Positions 35,345-45,072 are shown, numbered from the stretch's first letter. The stretch: DNA of 64,000 bases from Pseudomonadota bacterium (GCA_030145845.1 JAIXHJ010000003.1:341391-405390), one strand, 5' to 3'. A program made the numbers and translations. Notes: generated by a model not told the origin, from the letters alone.

Positions 35345-36349
35345 ATGCCTAAGCAAGTCAAACTCATCCTTGTTCTGGTTATTCTGGCGCTGGCCGGTGG
35401 TGTCTGGTGGTGGTCTCATCAGGGCAAAGAGGACACCGATAACGCCTACGTCAAAGCGGATATTGTGCCGGTCATGAGCCGCGTCAGTGGCAGTGTGGCA
35501 GCCATTCATGTGGCCGAGAATCAGCCGGTCAGTGCCGGCGATCTGCTGCTGACGCTGGATGACAGTCCTTACCGTGCGCGGCTGGCCAAGCAGCAGGCCT
35601 TGCTGGATGAAGCCACGGCCAGACTCGATCATCTGCACGACCGCGTGGCGGCGCAGCAGGCGCTGGTAACGGCGGCCGAAGCCAGTGTGGCGGCGGCAAA
35701 AGCGGAATGGCAGCGCAGCGTGCAGCAGGTGAACCGGCTGCAGCAGCTGCAGGGTAAGCAGTACGTCTCGCAGGATGATCTGGATGCGGCGGAACTGAAC
35801 CGGGCGGCGGCGCTGGCGCGCTATAACCAGGCGAAAGCACAGCGGGTTTCACAGCAGGCCAATCTGGTGACACTGCAGGGTGAACAGCCACAGCTGAAAG
35901 CGGCGGTGGACGAAGCGCAGGCCGAGCGGCAGAGTGCCGGGCTGGATCTGGGTTACACCAGCATCCGTGCCGCCCGTGATGGTGTTATCACCAACCGCAT
36001 GGTGCAGCTGGGGCAGATGGTCAGTCCGGAAATCCGTCTGATGAGCCTGGTGACACAGCCGGTCTGGATTTACGCCAACTTCAAGGAAACCCAGGTGGCG
36101 GATATACAGGTCGGGCAGAAAGTCGACATTCATCTGGATGCACTGCCGGATACGGTTTTCAGTGGCCATGTCGACAGCTTCTACGCCGCCACCGGTTCGG
36201 AATTTGCCCTGTTGCCGCCACAGAATGCCACCGGCAATTTCACCAAAGTAACCCAGCGTCTGCCGGTTAAAATCCGCTTCGATGAGGGGCAGGATCTGGC
36301 CCGCGTCCGGGCGGGCATGTCGGTGGTTGTCACCGTCTTTACCGAGTAA
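35345..36349 (+). CDS. EmrA/HlyD-type membrane fusion protein
   Basis: A 334-residue periplasmic adaptor. It has one N-terminal membrane helix (about 5-23), then the EmrA hallmark DTDNAYVKADIVPVMSRVSGSV that starts the lipoyl domain. A long alpha-hairpin (about 80-200, rich in Ala, Gln and Glu) follows, then a beta-barrel with AARDGVITNRMVQLGQMVSP. It links the inner-membrane pump encoded six bases downstream to an outer-membrane channel, which is not encoded nearby. Substrates of such pumps are hydrophobic drugs or uncouplers. Confidence 0.92.
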   Translation: MPKQVKLILVLVILALAGGVWWWSHQGKEDTDNAYVKADIVPVMSRVSGSVAAIHVAENQPVSAGDLLLTLDDSPYRARLAKQQALLDEATARLDHLHDRVAAQQALVTAAEASVAAAKAEWQRSVQQVNRLQQLQGKQYVSQDDLDAAELNRAAALARYNQAKAQRVSQQANLVTLQGEQPQLKAAVDEAQAERQSAGLDLGYTSIRAARDGVITNRMVQLGQMVSPEIRLMSLVTQPVWIYANFKETQVADIQVGQKVDIHLDALPDTVFSGHVDSFYAATGSEFALLPPQNATGNFTKVTQRLPVKIRFDEGQDLARVRAGMSVVVTVFTE

Positions 36350-36355
36350 CCCTGC

Positions 36356-37903
36356 ATGAGTAAGGGTGGCGTTCCGGTCAAAAACTGGCTGGCCATTGCC
36401 GGCGCTCTGCTGGGCGCCTTTATGGCGATTCTGGATATCCAGATTACCAATTCGTCGCTGAAGGATATTCAGGCGGCGCTGGGGGCCACGCTGGAGGAAT
36501 CCTCCTGGATTGCCACCTCCTATCTGGTGGCGGAGATGATTGCCATCCCGCTGACCGGTTTCTTTGCCGCCTGGCTGTCACCGCGCCGTTATCTGTTATG
36601 GAACGGTGCCGGCTTTATCGCTTCCTCGCTGTTGTGTTCGTTCGCCTGGAATCTGGATTCCATGATTGTGTTCCGCGCCATGCAGGGGTTTACCGGCGGT
36701 GCGCTGATTCCGATGGCCTTCACCCTGATTCTGCAGTTGCTGCCACTGGATAAACGGCCGGTCGGTATGGCGCTGTTCGGGGTGACGGCGACCTTCGCGC
36801 CGAGTATTGGCCCGACGCTGGGGGGCTGGCTGACGGAAGCCTTCAGCTGGCATTACATTTTTTATCTCAACGTCCTGCCGGGGCTGGCGGTGCTGTGGCT
36901 GCTGGCCGAAGGTCTGGATAAGGAAGAAGGCGACGACAGTCAGCTGAAACGCATCGACCTGATGGGCATGATTACCATGGCGCTGGGTCTGGGCTGTCTG
37001 CAGATTATGCTGGAAGAAGGCGCCAAGGATGACTGGTTTGATGCGGAATATATCCGTTGGCTGGCGGTGATTTCTGCCGTCAGTCTGGTGCTGTTTGTGC
37101 GTAAGCAGTTACTGACGGAATTTCCGCTGGTGAATCTGCGCCTGTTCCGCAGCCGCGATTTCAGCCTCGCCTGTGTGACCTATGTGGCGCTTGGCGCCGG
37201 TCTGTTCGGTTCGGTATATCTGGTACCTCTGTATCTGGCGTCGGTGCACGATTACACCGCACTGGATATTGGTCTGGTGCTGATGTGGGTGGGTTTTCCG
37301 CAGCTGCCGTTTTTCCCGCTGATTCCACGCATCATGAAAAAAATCGACGCCAAATATCTGGTGGCGTTCGGCTTTTTTGTGATGGGCGCCAGCATGTTTA
37401 TGAATATTCACATGACCACCGAATTTGATGGCAGTTATCTGATTCCGGCACTGCTGGTACGGGCACTGGGGCAGCCGTTTATTATGGTGCCGCTGTCGGT
37501 GATGTCGTCGCAGAATCTGAAAGCGGAAGATACCGCCTCCGCCTCGACGCTGTTTAATGTGATGCGTAATCTCGGTGGTGCGGTGGGGATTGCGTTGCTG
37601 GCGACCCTGCTGGATAAACGCACCGATGTTCATCTCAGTCAGATCAAGGAAACCCTGACCGCCGGCAGTCAGAACCTGCAGGATTATATGCTGCAGATGG
37701 GGCAGGCCATGCTGCCTTATGGCGGCAGTGAAACCCAGGCTTACGGGGTACTGGCGCAGGAGCTCAGTCAGCAGGCGATGGTGATGTCGTATAACGAAGC
37801 GTTTGCCGCGCTGGGCTGCATGCTGCTGATTGCATCGCTGGCGTCACTGGCGATCCGGCCGGCGCCGAAAGCCGCTGCCGGCGACGCTGCTGCGGTTCAC
37901 TGA
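36356..37903 (+). CDS. EmrB-type MFS multidrug exporter (DHA2 family)
   Basis: A 515-residue transporter with about 14 membrane helices. It begins LGAFMAILDIQITNSSLKDIQAALGAT, the DHA2 motif D region, and contains FRAMQGFTGGALIPMAFTLILQLLP and GPTLGGWLTEAFSWHYIFYLNVLPG (motif C). It should pump drugs by proton antiport with the fusion protein encoded six bases upstream. No TolC-like gene or dedicated regulator is adjacent. Closest by pattern is EmrB; the substrate is unknown. Confidence 0.93.
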   Translation: MSKGGVPVKNWLAIAGALLGAFMAILDIQITNSSLKDIQAALGATLEESSWIATSYLVAEMIAIPLTGFFAAWLSPRRYLLWNGAGFIASSLLCSFAWNLDSMIVFRAMQGFTGGALIPMAFTLILQLLPLDKRPVGMALFGVTATFAPSIGPTLGGWLTEAFSWHYIFYLNVLPGLAVLWLLAEGLDKEEGDDSQLKRIDLMGMITMALGLGCLQIMLEEGAKDDWFDAEYIRWLAVISAVSLVLFVRKQLLTEFPLVNLRLFRSRDFSLACVTYVALGAGLFGSVYLVPLYLASVHDYTALDIGLVLMWVGFPQLPFFPLIPRIMKKIDAKYLVAFGFFVMGASMFMNIHMTTEFDGSYLIPALLVRALGQPFIMVPLSVMSSQNLKAEDTASASTLFNVMRNLGGAVGIALLATLLDKRTDVHLSQIKETLTAGSQNLQDYMLQMGQAMLPYGGSETQAYGVLAQELSQQAMVMSYNEAFAALGCMLLIASLASLAIRPAPKAAAGDAAAVH

Positions 37904-37927
37904 GGTTCTGAGCCGTCCTCAGTGGCC

Positions 37928-39391
37928 TTAGTTGAGCTGGTAGTGGATGTTCATGCTGTCCAGAGCTTCCTGAATTGGGATCAGGAAGTTCATATTCAGT
38001 GAGGCACCATTGTCAGTAAACATCCCGGCAACAGCGATCGCTACTATTTCACCTTTCTCATTAAATGCCGGGCCACCGGAATTACCGGGGTTAACTGCCG
38101 CATCTGTCTGAATAAACTTCATACTGTTCTGCATACGTATGCCGGATATGATACCCCGGGTGACAGTATGGTCGAGTTCTTCAGTCAGTGGTGTACCTAT
38201 GATATACACGGATTCACCTGTAAATACTTCGGGATTGATGGCTGAAATCGGTTGGGAAAAATTTCTGCTGTCGGTTTTTAGTAAAGCCAAATCACGGACT
38301 TTATCTTTATATAACACGGTAGCATAGGCCTGTTTATCACCATTAATTAACAGCACCTGCTGGTTTTCACCGACGACATGATAGTTGGTCAGGGCGTGGC
38401 CCTGGTTACTGATAATAAAACCGCTGCCATGACCGGATGAGGTTCTGACTGTTACTATACTGTCTTTCAGGTTATTCACGCTTTTTACAAAGTTATCCCG
38501 TGGTTTCGCACGGTGTAGCGACAGTGAAAGTTCTGAGTGGTATTTACTGACAGGTTGTTGGGGAAGCGTGGCGTAAAAGTTTTCAATAAATGCCTGATCG
38601 GAAAATAAACGTTTGAGGGCATCGTCAGTAGCCGCAGCCATACTTTCCTGGCCACCGTGTGTTCGTGGTGTATCTCCCCAGTTTTCGTTGTAACCTCTGG
38701 TTGTGGTTTTATATACAACCCGTCGCTCCAGATTACTGAATAACTGCCATTCAATTTCTACATAGGTTTTATTGAACGTCTGGTTTATCCCGCAATTTTC
38801 AAGAAAGACGTCTTTAATGACGCCTCCAAGGCTGAGATCGGTACTTTTTGATTGTTGGTTTTTGAATAGTGCCTGATCGTAAATGGAATCTGAATATCCG
38901 AGCTGACTGATGGTATTGAACATTGCCCGGTAAATTTCTTTAACTGAGGTTTTGAACAGAACGCTGGCGTTGTGTGCGTCCAGAGTACGGCCCTTGAACT
39001 GGCAATAAGAGGCGTAGCTTTTACCGCCATAACTGGAACTCAATGACAGATTCCTGCCAAGTTCCTGATCAGGGTCGTTACGGACAGATTCAGGGGCAAA
39101 TACCAGATTTTCGATACCCAAAGTTTTTACTCTTTTCCCTTCTTCTGCCAGAATGGGGTATGCGGTCGGCAAAGGTTTTCTTAACTTATCCGACATCTCC
39201 CTATGTCCCTGACTGCGGGCAGTACTATTGACATTGACTGTGTCAACTTTGGCTTTCTGGTTTGCCGGTGGTCGGTCTGAGAATCGTACATGACCATTTT
39301 CGTCAGTCCATTTGTAAATTTCAGCCTGTGCGGGGATGACCACAAAGTTGAGCAGTAGGGCGGCCAGAGGAATAAGGGATCGGGCATTCAT
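37928..39391 (-). CDS. Secreted trypsin-like serine protease with DUF4124
   Basis: A 487-residue exported protein. A signal peptide (about 1-23) is followed by a DUF4124 motif (EIYKWTDENGHVRFSDRPP, about 24-50), a middle region (about 75-300) with no family that I recognise, and a C-terminal S1C/HtrA-like protease domain. The triad is His338 (NYHVV), Asp367 (RDLALL) and Ser438 (GNSGGP). No PDZ domain follows. ATG 39391 has AGGA upstream and starts the signal sequence. The middle region's base use is somewhat AT-richer than neighbours. Substrates are unknown. Confidence 0.82.
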   Translation of the reverse strand: MNARSLIPLAALLLNFVVIPAQAEIYKWTDENGHVRFSDRPPANQKAKVDTVNVNSTARSQGHREMSDKLRKPLPTAYPILAEEGKRVKTLGIENLVFAPESVRNDPDQELGRNLSLSSSYGGKSYASYCQFKGRTLDAHNASVLFKTSVKEIYRAMFNTISQLGYSDSIYDQALFKNQQSKSTDLSLGGVIKDVFLENCGINQTFNKTYVEIEWQLFSNLERRVVYKTTTRGYNENWGDTPRTHGGQESMAAATDDALKRLFSDQAFIENFYATLPQQPVSKYHSELSLSLHRAKPRDNFVKSVNNLKDSIVTVRTSSGHGSGFIISNQGHALTNYHVVGENQQVLLINGDKQAYATVLYKDKVRDLALLKTDSRNFSQPISAINPEVFTGESVYIIGTPLTEELDHTVTRGIISGIRMQNSMKFIQTDAAVNPGNSGGPAFNEKGEIVAIAVAGMFTDNGASLNMNFLIPIQEALDSMNIHYQLN

Positions 39392-39574
39392 ACGTACTTC
39401 CTGTAACTGTATCAGAGGCAATGTTTTCAGAGGTTTCTGTACAAAGCTTCTGGGAGTATAAACACAGAAGCGTATCAGCAGGGATTCAGAACAGAGCTAC
39501 CCACGATCTTCTTCCCTGAAACCGTGAGGGGATTAAACGTCAAATAGTTGATAATGGCAATTTTAAGCCAGATA

Positions 39575-40309
39575 TTATTCGCCTTTCATATACAGCGGAA
39601 TGCTGTCGAACAGGGCACGGATACCTTCCGACCAGGCGCTGCGCAGCTTCATAAACGGCTCGGTGGTTTCATCCACACGGCGGATGCCGGGATTTTCCAG
39701 CAGACCTTCTTCATAGGTAATCAGATCCAGTGGCATGCCCACGGACAGATTGCTGCGCAGGGTGGAATCCATTGAGATCAGGGCACACTGCAGGGCTTTG
39801 TCGAGGCCGGTGCTGAAGGTCACGACGCGGTCGAGAATCGGTTTGCCGTATTTGCTTTCACCGATCTGGAAATAAGGGGTGTCTTCGCAGGCTTCGATAA
39901 AGTTGCCCTGCGGATAGACATGATAAAGACGGGGTTCGTCGCCTTTGATCTGGCCGCTGACCAGCATATTGCAGCTGAAATCCACGCCCTGATTCGGGCC
40001 CTGATTCTGGTATGAGTCACGCTGAATAACTTCACGGATGGTTTTGCCCACCAGTTCCGCCACATCAAACAGCGTCGGTACATTCAGCGCATGGCGCTCT
40101 GAACTTTTGATCTGGTGCTGCAGCAGGCTGATCACACTCTGAGTGGTGGCCAGATTGCCGGCGCTCTGAATAAAAATCACCCGCTCACCCGGGATTTCCA
40201 GCACATGCAGTTTGCGGAAGCTGGCGATGTGGTCAACACCGGCGTTGGTGCGTGAGTCTGATGTCAGAACCAGTCCGTCACGGACTTTCAGAGCGACACA
40301 ATAGGTCAT
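39575..40309 (-). CDS. Anbu-type proteasome-related protease (bacterial proteasome homologue)
   Basis: A 244-residue Ntn-hydrolase-fold protein. It begins MTYCVALKVRDGLVLTSDSRTNAGVDHIASFRK, which matches Anbu: after Met removal, Thr1 would be the nucleophile, with the Ser-Asp-Ser-Arg strand following. Anbu assembles into HslV-like or spiral particles. ATG 40309 places Thr directly after Met; the in-frame ATG upstream at 40369 would bury it. In many bacteria Anbu sits in an operon with ATP-grasp, alpha-E and transglutaminase-like genes; none is adjacent here. Confidence 0.88.
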   Translation of the reverse strand: MTYCVALKVRDGLVLTSDSRTNAGVDHIASFRKLHVLEIPGERVIFIQSAGNLATTQSVISLLQHQIKSSERHALNVPTLFDVAELVGKTIREVIQRDSYQNQGPNQGVDFSCNMLVSGQIKGDEPRLYHVYPQGNFIEACEDTPYFQIGESKYGKPILDRVVTFSTGLDKALQCALISMDSTLRSNLSVGMPLDLITYEEGLLENPGIRRVDETTEPFMKLRSAWSEGIRALFDSIPLYMKGE

Positions 40310-40553
40310 GGTGATTTTCCTGCTTTGGCTCTCGGCAGCATAGGCTGAAAAGGATGGCGAAGCGTGCATCAGCCTCCTGCTTTTGTCCAGTAGGTCAGAC
40401 CATTTTTAAAAAACCTTCATCTGTCAGAGCTGACTGGATGGTCAGTTTTTTGTGATTTTTTATATCGGCCTGATAGTGCTTCTCTGATGGACTCCTGATG
40501 GCCTTCTATTAAAATGAGACAAACCTTATACATCAATGGCAGGAGAACAGCCG

Positions 40554-41567
40554 GTGAATACCCAGAAACGTCCGCCTTTTGGCGTGTTGCTCGCCAACCT
40601 TGGTACCCCGAAAGCCCCAACGACTGAGGCTGTACGCGAGTATCTGGCCGAGTTTCTGTGGGATAAACGGGTGGTCGATGCACCGCGGCCGCTGTGGTGG
40701 CTGATCCTGCACGGCATCATTCTGCGCACCCGTCCGGGCAAGGTCGCGCATGCCTATCAGGCGGTGTGGACCGACGATGGCTCGCCGCTGATGCGTATTT
40801 CCCGCCGTCAGCAGCAGGCGCTGCAGGAAGAGCTGTCGGCCCGTTATGGATTTGAGGTGCCGGTGGCGCTGGCCATGACCTATGGTGAGCCGTCGATGGA
40901 GCAGGCCGGCCGTGAGCTGCGTGCTGCCGGGGTGAAAAATATGCTGGTGCTGCCGCTGTATCCGCAGTATTCCGCCACCACCACCGGCGCGGTGTTTGAC
41001 CGTCTGGCGAAGGGGCTGCAGGCCTGTCCGCACCTGCCGCAGATGCGTTTTATCAACGAATATCATGTGCAGCCCGGTTATATCCGCGCACTGGCCAATT
41101 CGGTGCGCGAATACCGCGCCGAGCATGGCAGTGGTGAGCGGCTGCTGATGTCGTTCCACGGTATTCCGGAGCGCTATGAAAATAACGGCGATCCGTATCC
41201 GTCGCAGTGCCGCGCCACCGCACAGGCAGTGGCGGCTGAGCTGGGTCTGAACGATGAGCAGTGGCTGTGCTCATTCCAGTCGCGTTTCGGCCGCGAAGAG
41301 TGGGTCAAACCCTATACCGATGAAACCCTCGAAGCCTGGGGCAAAGCGGGGGTCGGCCGGGTGGATGTGATCAGCCCGGCGTTTGCCGCCGACTGTCTGG
41401 AAACGCTGGAAGAGCTGGATATGCAGAACCGTGAACTCTTTACCGCCGCCGGCGGCCAGAATTATCACTATATTCCCTGCCTCAACGACCGCCGTGACCA
41501 TATTGAACTGCTGGCGGATCTGGTACAGGCCAATACCAGCGGCTGGGGTTATTCAGAAGTTCCTTAA
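40554..41567 (+). CDS. hemH: Ferrochelatase
   Basis: A 337-residue enzyme that inserts Fe(II) into protoporphyrin IX, the last step of haem synthesis. It shows FGVLLANLGTPKAPT, the catalytic His in LLMSFHGIPERY and the Glu-rich CLETLEELDMQNRELF. A GTG at 40554 is preferred over the in-frame ATG at 40536: AGGAG lies between the two, eight bases before the GTG, and nothing precedes the ATG. This start also matches the family N-terminus. Confidence 0.95.
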   Translation: MNTQKRPPFGVLLANLGTPKAPTTEAVREYLAEFLWDKRVVDAPRPLWWLILHGIILRTRPGKVAHAYQAVWTDDGSPLMRISRRQQQALQEELSARYGFEVPVALAMTYGEPSMEQAGRELRAAGVKNMLVLPLYPQYSATTTGAVFDRLAKGLQACPHLPQMRFINEYHVQPGYIRALANSVREYRAEHGSGERLLMSFHGIPERYENNGDPYPSQCRATAQAVAAELGLNDEQWLCSFQSRFGREEWVKPYTDETLEAWGKAGVGRVDVISPAFAADCLETLEELDMQNRELFTAAGGQNYHYIPCLNDRRDHIELLADLVQANTSGWGYSEVP

Positions 41568-41578
41568 GTTTCTCTCCT

Positions 41579-41612
41579 GGTCCGTACGCCTGCGGGTTTA
41601 CGGATCTTTTTT
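41579..41612 (+). terminator. Intrinsic terminator after hemH
   Basis: TCCGTA (41581-41586) pairs with TACGGA (41599-41604) around an internal GC-rich loop, followed by TCTTTTTT. Confidence 0.75.
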
Positions 41613-41685
41613 GTCATTAAACTGAAATTCGTGCTGGTCAGTATGCAGGTTGTCTTTTCACCTGACGCAAGGTACGGATCTCAGC

Positions 41686-41955
41686 ATGAATATCTATGTC
41701 GGTAATCTTTCATACTCAGTCAGCCGCGATGAACTGAAAACCCTGTTCGCTGAATTCGGCGCGGTTCGCCGCGCAACCGTGGTAACCGATAAGGAAACCC
41801 AGCGTTCAAAGGGCTTTGGCTTTGTTGAAATGGACGACGACACGGCGGCAAAACGGGCAATGGAAAAACTGCATGGTCATGAAATTAACGGCCGTCCACT
41901 GCGGGTTAATGAGGCCAATGCACGGGATGAGCGCCGCCGGCCACAGCTGGCCTGA
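41686..41955 (+). CDS. RRM-domain RNA-binding protein
   Basis: An 89-residue protein that is a single RNA recognition motif. RNP2 is IYVGNLSY and RNP1 is KGFGFVEM, with the conserved aromatic residues. A basic tail NARDERRRPQLA follows. Such small RRM proteins in bacteria are often cold-induced and may act as RNA chaperones. ATG 41686 begins exactly at the domain start; an upstream frame extension is not needed. It is monocistronic, behind the hemH terminator. Confidence 0.9.
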   Translation: MNIYVGNLSYSVSRDELKTLFAEFGAVRRATVVTDKETQRSKGFGFVEMDDDTAAKRAMEKLHGHEINGRPLRVNEANARDERRRPQLA

Positions 41956-42056
41956 GCGCACAGCAGTAAACTTCAGCTACTGATCTGTTGTATCTGATCA
42001 TCGTCACCTGAGCCGCTCTGTGGAATGATGCGCGCAGACATTCTGAGGTGACGATA

Positions 42057-42878
42057 ATGAACAGTTCTGCTGCCCGTGTACTGTGCGAAGTACGCGACCA
42101 TATTGCCTATGTAACCATGAACCGGGCCGATAAACTGAACGGTCTGGATATGGCGATGTTTAATGAAATGATCGCCACCGCGAAAAAAATCCGCAAAGAC
42201 CGCAGTGTGCGCGTGGTGGTGTTAGCCGCCAACGGCGATTCTTTCTGTGCCGGGCTGGACTTTAAAGCGGTCAGCAAAAACCCGTCGATGATTGCCAGAA
42301 TCTTCCTCAAATGGCCGTGGACCAAGCAGAATATTGCCCAGCAGATTGCCCATTGCTGGCGGGACCTGCCGGTGCCGGTGATCTGTGCCATTCACGGTAA
42401 CTGTTTCGGTGGCGGCATGCAGATTGCGCTGGCCTGTGATTACCGCATTGCCACCCCCGATGCCAACCTCTCCATTATGGAAATGAAATGGGGCCTGATT
42501 CCCGATATGAGCGGCATGGTGACCCTGTCGCGCCTGACGCGGGTGGATATTGCGCAGGAGCTGACCATGACCGGCCGCCAGTTCCCGGCGACGGAAGGCC
42601 ATGAATACGGCCTGATCAGTAAACTCGCCGCTGACCCGCTGGCCGAAGCCACCCTGCTGGCACAGCAGATTGCAGCTAAATCACCGGATGCAGTGGCGGC
42701 CGCCAAGTATCTGTTTAAGAAAACCTGGAAAGCCGACAGCTGGAAAGCCCTGCGCTGGGAACGCTGGGTACAGGCGCGTCTGCTGGGGCGGAAAAATCAG
42801 AAAATTGCCATGGCCAACGGTCTGGCGGGGAAAGATAAACCCGCGCGTCCTTTTGTTGAGCGCACGTCGTTTAAATAA
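42057..42878 (+). CDS. Enoyl-CoA hydratase/isomerase family protein (crotonase)
   Basis: A 273-residue crotonase-fold protein. Oxyanion-hole segments are SFCAGLDFKAVSK and IHGNCFGGGMQIALACDYRIA. The usual catalytic Glu pair of hydratases is partly replaced: the second region reads LSIMEMKWGLIPDMSGMVTLSRL. This fits crotonases of uncertain reaction (isomerase or hydratase). ATG 42057 follows GAGGTG by six bases. No beta-oxidation genes are adjacent. Confidence 0.85.
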   Translation: MNSSAARVLCEVRDHIAYVTMNRADKLNGLDMAMFNEMIATAKKIRKDRSVRVVVLAANGDSFCAGLDFKAVSKNPSMIARIFLKWPWTKQNIAQQIAHCWRDLPVPVICAIHGNCFGGGMQIALACDYRIATPDANLSIMEMKWGLIPDMSGMVTLSRLTRVDIAQELTMTGRQFPATEGHEYGLISKLAADPLAEATLLAQQIAAKSPDAVAAAKYLFKKTWKADSWKALRWERWVQARLLGRKNQKIAMANGLAGKDKPARPFVERTSFK

Positions 42879-42957
42879 CGCCGGGCCGGCCAGCGGCAGC
42901 ACATCACTTGCTGGCGCGGGAAAATACCCGCACAGTCATGGCTGGTTCTGACCGCAG

Positions 42958-43830
42958 GTGGGCTCTGTGTCTCCGCTACCGATTACGTTATTCACGTCCC
43001 TGGCGATGCTGGCCTTTGCCGGCAACTCCCTTCTTAACCGCCTGGCGCTGACCGGCAGCACGCTGGATGCGGCCGGCTTTACTCTGCTGCGGCTGTTGTC
43101 GGGGGCGGTGTTTCTCTGGCTGCTGCTGCGTATCCGGCGACGCTCAGTGCCGCTGGCCGGTAACGGCCTGTCAGCGCTGGCGTTGTTTCTGTATGCCGCC
43201 GGATTTTCCTTTGCTTATCGTGATCTGACGGCATCGACCGGTGCCCTGCTGCTGTTCGGCGCGGTACAGGCGACCATGATCCTGGCCGGCATTGTGCGCG
43301 GTGAAAGGCCGGGCCGGCTGCAGATTGCCGGTTCCGCGCTGGCGCTGGCCGGGCTGCTGTATCTGCTGTTGCCCGGTGCCAGTGCACCGCAGCCGCTGGC
43401 AGCGGTGCTGATGATTGCTGCCGGTATCAGCTGGGGCGTTTATTCGCTGCACGGACGCGGCAGTGCCGACCCGCTGGCGGATACCGCCGGTAATTTTATC
43501 CGCGCTGTGCCGCTGGCGCTGCTGACTGTGGCTGGTGGCTGGCTGATTAATGGCGAGCTGATGTTATCTCAGGCTGACTGCCGTGGTGTGCTGTATGCGC
43601 TGTTGTCCGGCGCACTGGCGTCCGGGGCCGGCTATGCCCTCTGGTACCGCGTGCTGCCGGCAATGCAGGCGGCGACCGCGGCGACAGTACAGCTGACCGT
43701 GCCGGCGCTGACCGCCATTGCCGGGGTCTGGCTGCTGGCGGAACCGTTAACCATGCGGGTTATTCTGGCCTCGCTGCTGATTCTCGGCGGCGTGGCGGTG
43801 TATATCCGCTGCCGCCCGCCCGCGCCCTGA
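42958..43830 (+). CDS. DMT-superfamily transporter (EamA)
   Basis: A 290-residue inner-membrane protein with ten predicted helices in two EamA repeats (about 8-135 and 145-285). It contains AGFTLLRLLSGAVFLWLLL and, in the second repeat, LSGALASGAGYALWYRVLPAMQAATAATVQLTVPALTAIAG, both typical. Substrates of this family are metabolites or drugs and cannot be assigned. GTG at 42958 overlaps the AGGTGG ribosome site, so the in-frame GTG at 42967 may be the real start. Confidence 0.87.
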   Translation: MGSVSPLPITLFTSLAMLAFAGNSLLNRLALTGSTLDAAGFTLLRLLSGAVFLWLLLRIRRRSVPLAGNGLSALALFLYAAGFSFAYRDLTASTGALLLFGAVQATMILAGIVRGERPGRLQIAGSALALAGLLYLLLPGASAPQPLAAVLMIAAGISWGVYSLHGRGSADPLADTAGNFIRAVPLALLTVAGGWLINGELMLSQADCRGVLYALLSGALASGAGYALWYRVLPAMQAATAATVQLTVPALTAIAGVWLLAEPLTMRVILASLLILGGVAVYIRCRPPAP

Positions 43831-43904
43831 TAGAGGTTATTGAGATATTCCGTAATATAAGCCAGTATCTGGCAGATCAATGACAGGGACGGAGAACATC
43901 AGGG

Positions 43905-44183
43905 ATGCATACCCATCCGCTTGCGGCTAGCGCAATCTGCTTATTTGCTGCCGCGCTGTTTCTTTATGCCATGCGCCATCGTTACCACCTGGGGGATAGG
44001 CGGCATGACGTGAGGCAATATTCTGTATTGATTACCGGGCTGAATTTTGTATTGCCACTGGCTGTGGCCTGTCAGCTGGTCGCGGCGTTATTTCTGCTGG
44101 CGAAGAACCATGTGATTGCTGCGCAGACTTTAACAACTTTCCGTTATGCTCAGGCAGGTGAAACAAATGATGATGCGCGTTAA
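43905..44183 (+). CDS. Small two-helix membrane protein of unknown function
   Basis: A 92-residue protein with two hydrophobic segments (about 8-23 and 42-66) joined by a basic loop (RHRYHLGDRRHDVR). No family is recognised. It starts at ATG after GGGACGGAG and overlaps the lipoprotein gene by 17 bases, so it is likely the first gene of a three-gene operon. Confidence 0.55.
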   Translation: MHTHPLAASAICLFAAALFLYAMRHRYHLGDRRHDVRQYSVLITGLNFVLPLAVACQLVAALFLLAKNHVIAAQTLTTFRYAQAGETNDDAR

Positions 44184-45060
44184 GAAAACTGCCCGGGGGC
44201 TGGTGTTAAGCCTGCTTGTGCTTCAGTTAACGGCCTGCAGTCTGACTTCACAGCAGTTAAAGGACACCGGCAGTTACGGTTCCTCCACCCGTGTGCTGGG
44301 GGAGTTCAGCCAGACGGAATTCACCACGCTGCGCAGTGAGCTGACGGCGATGAACCAGATGCTGTTTACGCTGGATAAAAAACGTCGTGTGCAGGATGCG
44401 GATTTCAGCCGCAATGTCCGGGCCGGGGATATTCAGCTGCGCATTGCCGCGGCAGAGGCACTGGCGGCTTACGGTGAACTGATCAGCGGGCTGGTCAGCA
44501 AAGACCGCAGTGACGAGCTGGAAGATGCGGCGGAATCTTTTGCCGACAATACCGCGGCGGTACTCGGCGACGATTTTGACGATGATAAGGAAGAAGCTCT
44601 GGCCAAGGCGGTGGAAAATCTGGGCGGCCTGTGGCTCAGCTATCGGCGCTCGCAGGCGCTGAAAACCATTATTCCCCGCTATCAGCCGGAAGTTGCGCGG
44701 CTGGCGGATTATCTGGCTGCCGATCTGACGCTTGCGGACGGTGGTCAGGGGCTGATGAAAGCCTGTCAGCAGACGGCAGGGCGTCTTAAAAATGCCTCTT
44801 ACCGGGTTCTTAATGCGGGAGATGAATACTCTTATGCCGAGCGCGAGGTGGCCGTGCGGGCACTGGTGATGGCTGAAGAGGCACTGGAACGCAGCCAGCG
44901 TATCGGTGCGCAGGCCGGGAAAACCCTCAGCGCACTGAAAAAAGCCAACAGCCATATCAGCCAGGTGCTGGAAGAAAAAGAATACGCCAGGGATGATATC
45001 AGCGGTTATGCGCAGGATATCCGTGATCTGGTGAAAATCTATCGGGCGTTTGCACAATAA
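44167..45060 (+). CDS. Helical lipoprotein of unknown function
   Basis: A 297-residue protein with a lipoprotein signal ending in the lipobox LTAC (Cys at about 25). The mature part is almost wholly helical, rich in Ala, Glu, Asp and Leu, with coiled-coil character at about 50-115 and 230-290. No family is recognised. The start is one of three consecutive ATGs (44167, 44170 or 44173), with AGGTG upstream. It overlaps the small membrane protein gene and is followed 12 bp later by a coiled-coil protein gene. Confidence 0.7.
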   Translation: MMMRVKKTARGLVLSLLVLQLTACSLTSQQLKDTGSYGSSTRVLGEFSQTEFTTLRSELTAMNQMLFTLDKKRRVQDADFSRNVRAGDIQLRIAAAEALAAYGELISGLVSKDRSDELEDAAESFADNTAAVLGDDFDDDKEEALAKAVENLGGLWLSYRRSQALKTIIPRYQPEVARLADYLAADLTLADGGQGLMKACQQTAGRLKNASYRVLNAGDEYSYAEREVAVRALVMAEEALERSQRIGAQAGKTLSALKKANSHISQVLEEKEYARDDISGYAQDIRDLVKIYRAFAQ

Positions 45061-45072
45061 CGGGGAGCCAAC

